64,000 nt of DNA from Variovorax sp. EL159 (GTDB lineage Bacteria > Pseudomonadota > Gammaproteobacteria > Burkholderiales > Burkholderiaceae_C). Positions 62,868 through 64,000 of the stretch are shown here, one piece after another. The translations under genes were made by a program, and so were the position numbers. The first letter of the stretch is position 1; the number at the start of each line of letters is the position of its first letter. Below the pieces are notes generated by a model. The model saw nothing but the letters and a program-made list of their open reading frames with translations, was not told the origin of the DNA and did not search any database. Location: contig NZ_FMUJ01000002.1 in the NCBI RefSeq assembly GCF_900100965.1, positions 121,869-185,868 of the forward strand, given 5' to 3'.

Positions 62868-64000
62868 ATGGCGGACAAGGAATTGCATCATCTCGAACTG
62901 CTGGACGTCGGCCGGCAGATTCAGTCGCGCGAGCGATCGTCGGAGGAAGTCACGCGCGCGATGCTCGCGCGCATCGAGGCCGTCGACGGCCGGCTGCACA
63001 GCTACGCGACGCGCATGGACGCGCAGGCGCTCGACGATGCGCGCCGCGCCGACACCGAGATCGCGGCCGGCCGCGCGCGCGGTCCGCTGCACGGCGTGCC
63101 GCTGGCCGTGAAAGACCTGCTTTGGACCGAAGGCGTGCCGAGCGCGCACGGCATGACGATCCATCAGTCCTTCCGCCCGACGGAGGACGCGACCGTAGTT
63201 CGCCGTCTGCGCGAGGCCGGCGCGGTAATCCTTGGCAAGCTGCAGCAGACCGAAGGCGCCTTTGCCGATCACCATCCGCAGATCGCGTCGCCGGTCAACC
63301 CGTGGGATGCCACGCTCTGGCCCGGCGTGTCATCCAGTGGCTCGGGCGTGGCCACCGCGGCGGGCCTGTGCTTCGGCGCGCTGGGCACCGACACCGGCGG
63401 GTCGATCCGCTTTCCATCGGCAGCCAATGGCATCACCGGCCTCAAGCCAACGTGGGGGCGGGTGAGCCGGCACGGTGCCTTCGAGCTGGCGGCCTCGCTC
63501 GACCACATCGGCCCGATGACGCGCAGCGCGGCTGACGCGGGCGCGGTGCTGGCAGCCATCGCCGGCGCCGATCCGCGCGACCCGACGGCCAGCACGCAGC
63601 CGGTGCCCGACTACCTCGCGACGATGACGCGCGGCCTGGCCGGCCTGCGCGTCGGCATCGACCCCGGCTGGACGCTGGACCGTGTGGACGCACCGACGCG
63701 CGCCACGCTGGCGGCTGCGATCCGCACGGTCGAATCGCTGGGCGCCTCGGTGCGCGAGGTGGTGTTTCCCGACACGACGCAGGCGGTGCTCGACTGGTCG
63801 CCGCTGTGCGCTGTCGAGACGGCTGTGGCCCACGAGGCCACGTACCCGGCGCGGCGTGCCGAGTACGGCCCGGGCTTGTCGGGGCTGATCGATCTCGGCC
63901 TGTCGCAAAGCGCCACCGACTATCAGAAGCTGCTGCTGCGCCGCGCCGATTTCAGCGGTCGCGTGCGCGCGTTTTTCGAGCAGGTCGACCTGCTGCTGAT
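62868..64000 (+). CDS. Amidase signature family protein, 3' end outside window
   Basis: The first 377 residues are present. The Ser-Ser-Lys catalytic triad is visible: Lys in GVPLAVKDLLWTEGVP, and the two Ser in GVSSSGSGVATAAGLCFGAL and GTDTGGSIRFPSAANGITGL. The latter continues KPTWGRVSRHGAFELAASLD, HIGPMTRSAAD, all standard. It starts MADKELHHLELLDVGRQIQS, with GGGAG upstream of ATG 62868. Family members hydrolyse amides, including acylamides, biuret-type compounds and tRNA-bound substrates; the substrate cannot be told. The gene is cut by the right edge. Confidence 0.93.
   Translation, partial: MADKELHHLELLDVGRQIQSRERSSEEVTRAMLARIEAVDGRLHSYATRMDAQALDDARRADTEIAAGRARGPLHGVPLAVKDLLWTEGVPSAHGMTIHQSFRPTEDATVVRRLREAGAVILGKLQQTEGAFADHHPQIASPVNPWDATLWPGVSSSGSGVATAAGLCFGALGTDTGGSIRFPSAANGITGLKPTWGRVSRHGAFELAASLDHIGPMTRSAADAGAVLAAIAGADPRDPTASTQPVPDYLATMTRGLAGLRVGIDPGWTLDRVDAPTRATLAAAIRTVESLGASVREVVFPDTTQAVLDWSPLCAVETAVAHEATYPARRAEYGPGLSGLIDLGLSQSATDYQKLLLRRADFSGRVRAFFEQVDLLL

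Overview
The window looks like chromosome of a high-GC beta-proteobacterium of the Burkholderiales, most like Comamonadaceae and Variovorax in particular. The grounds are the very G+C-rich third codon positions, a porin with the typical Burkholderiales N-terminus, a tripartite tricarboxylate transporter, and a reductive pyrimidine-degradation cluster with paired MocR and RutR-type regulators. This placement is inference from protein character; no rRNA or tRNA is present. I saw no CRISPR array, insertion sequence, integrase or phage gene.

Layout. 1-8.5 kb: the 3' part of a very large outer-membrane barrel gene, a small membrane protein, a 2-oxoglutarate/Fe(II) oxygenase and a subtilisin-type autotransporter. 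8.5-12 kb: an ABA4-like membrane protein divergent from a TetR regulator, then an Lrp regulator divergent from an EamA exporter. 12-16.4 kb: an HAE1-type RND pump and its adaptor, without an outer-membrane channel gene. 16.5-22.6 kb: an Rrf2 regulator that has lost cluster-ligand cysteines, a Bax-inhibitor-1 protein, a twice-broken pseudogene, a FUSC-family protein and a Nudix hydrolase. 22.8-33.5 kb: an acyl-CoA dehydrogenase, then a reductive pyrimidine catabolism cluster (preT-preA-NCS1 permease-dihydropyrimidinase-carbamoylase) divergent from a MocR-like and a RutR-like regulator, with a near-perfect RutR box between them.

33.5-45.6 kb is the most unusual part. A sigma70-like promoter is followed by about 490 nt of structured leader, including a possible leader peptide and a 10-bp hairpin that buries the ribosome binding site of the first gene. 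The apparent operon then encodes a small unknown protein, a heavy-metal-type RND efflux system (adaptor, pump, channel), a second unknown protein and the Mg2+-transporting ATPase MgtA, mostly joined by ATGA-type or short overlaps. A two-component system converges on it. 45.7-50.1 kb: a NERD-domain protein, a BamA-type assembly factor and an orphan response regulator, apparently one transcription unit. 50.2-56.6 kb: a porin, a lipoprotein, a second two-component system and TctB-TctA without TctC. 56.6-64 kb: a LysR regulator divergent from a pirin with a clear LysR-type site between, a small exported protein, urease accessory genes ureE, ureF and ureG without urease structural genes, an AraC regulator and the 5' part of an amidase gene.

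Two large imperfect palindromes, at about 50.2-50.4 kb and 60.7-60.9 kb, look like dispersed intergenic repeats. The second lies between ureE and ureF. Many start codons were moved downstream from the longest open frame to a codon with a ribosome binding site and a sensible N-terminus.
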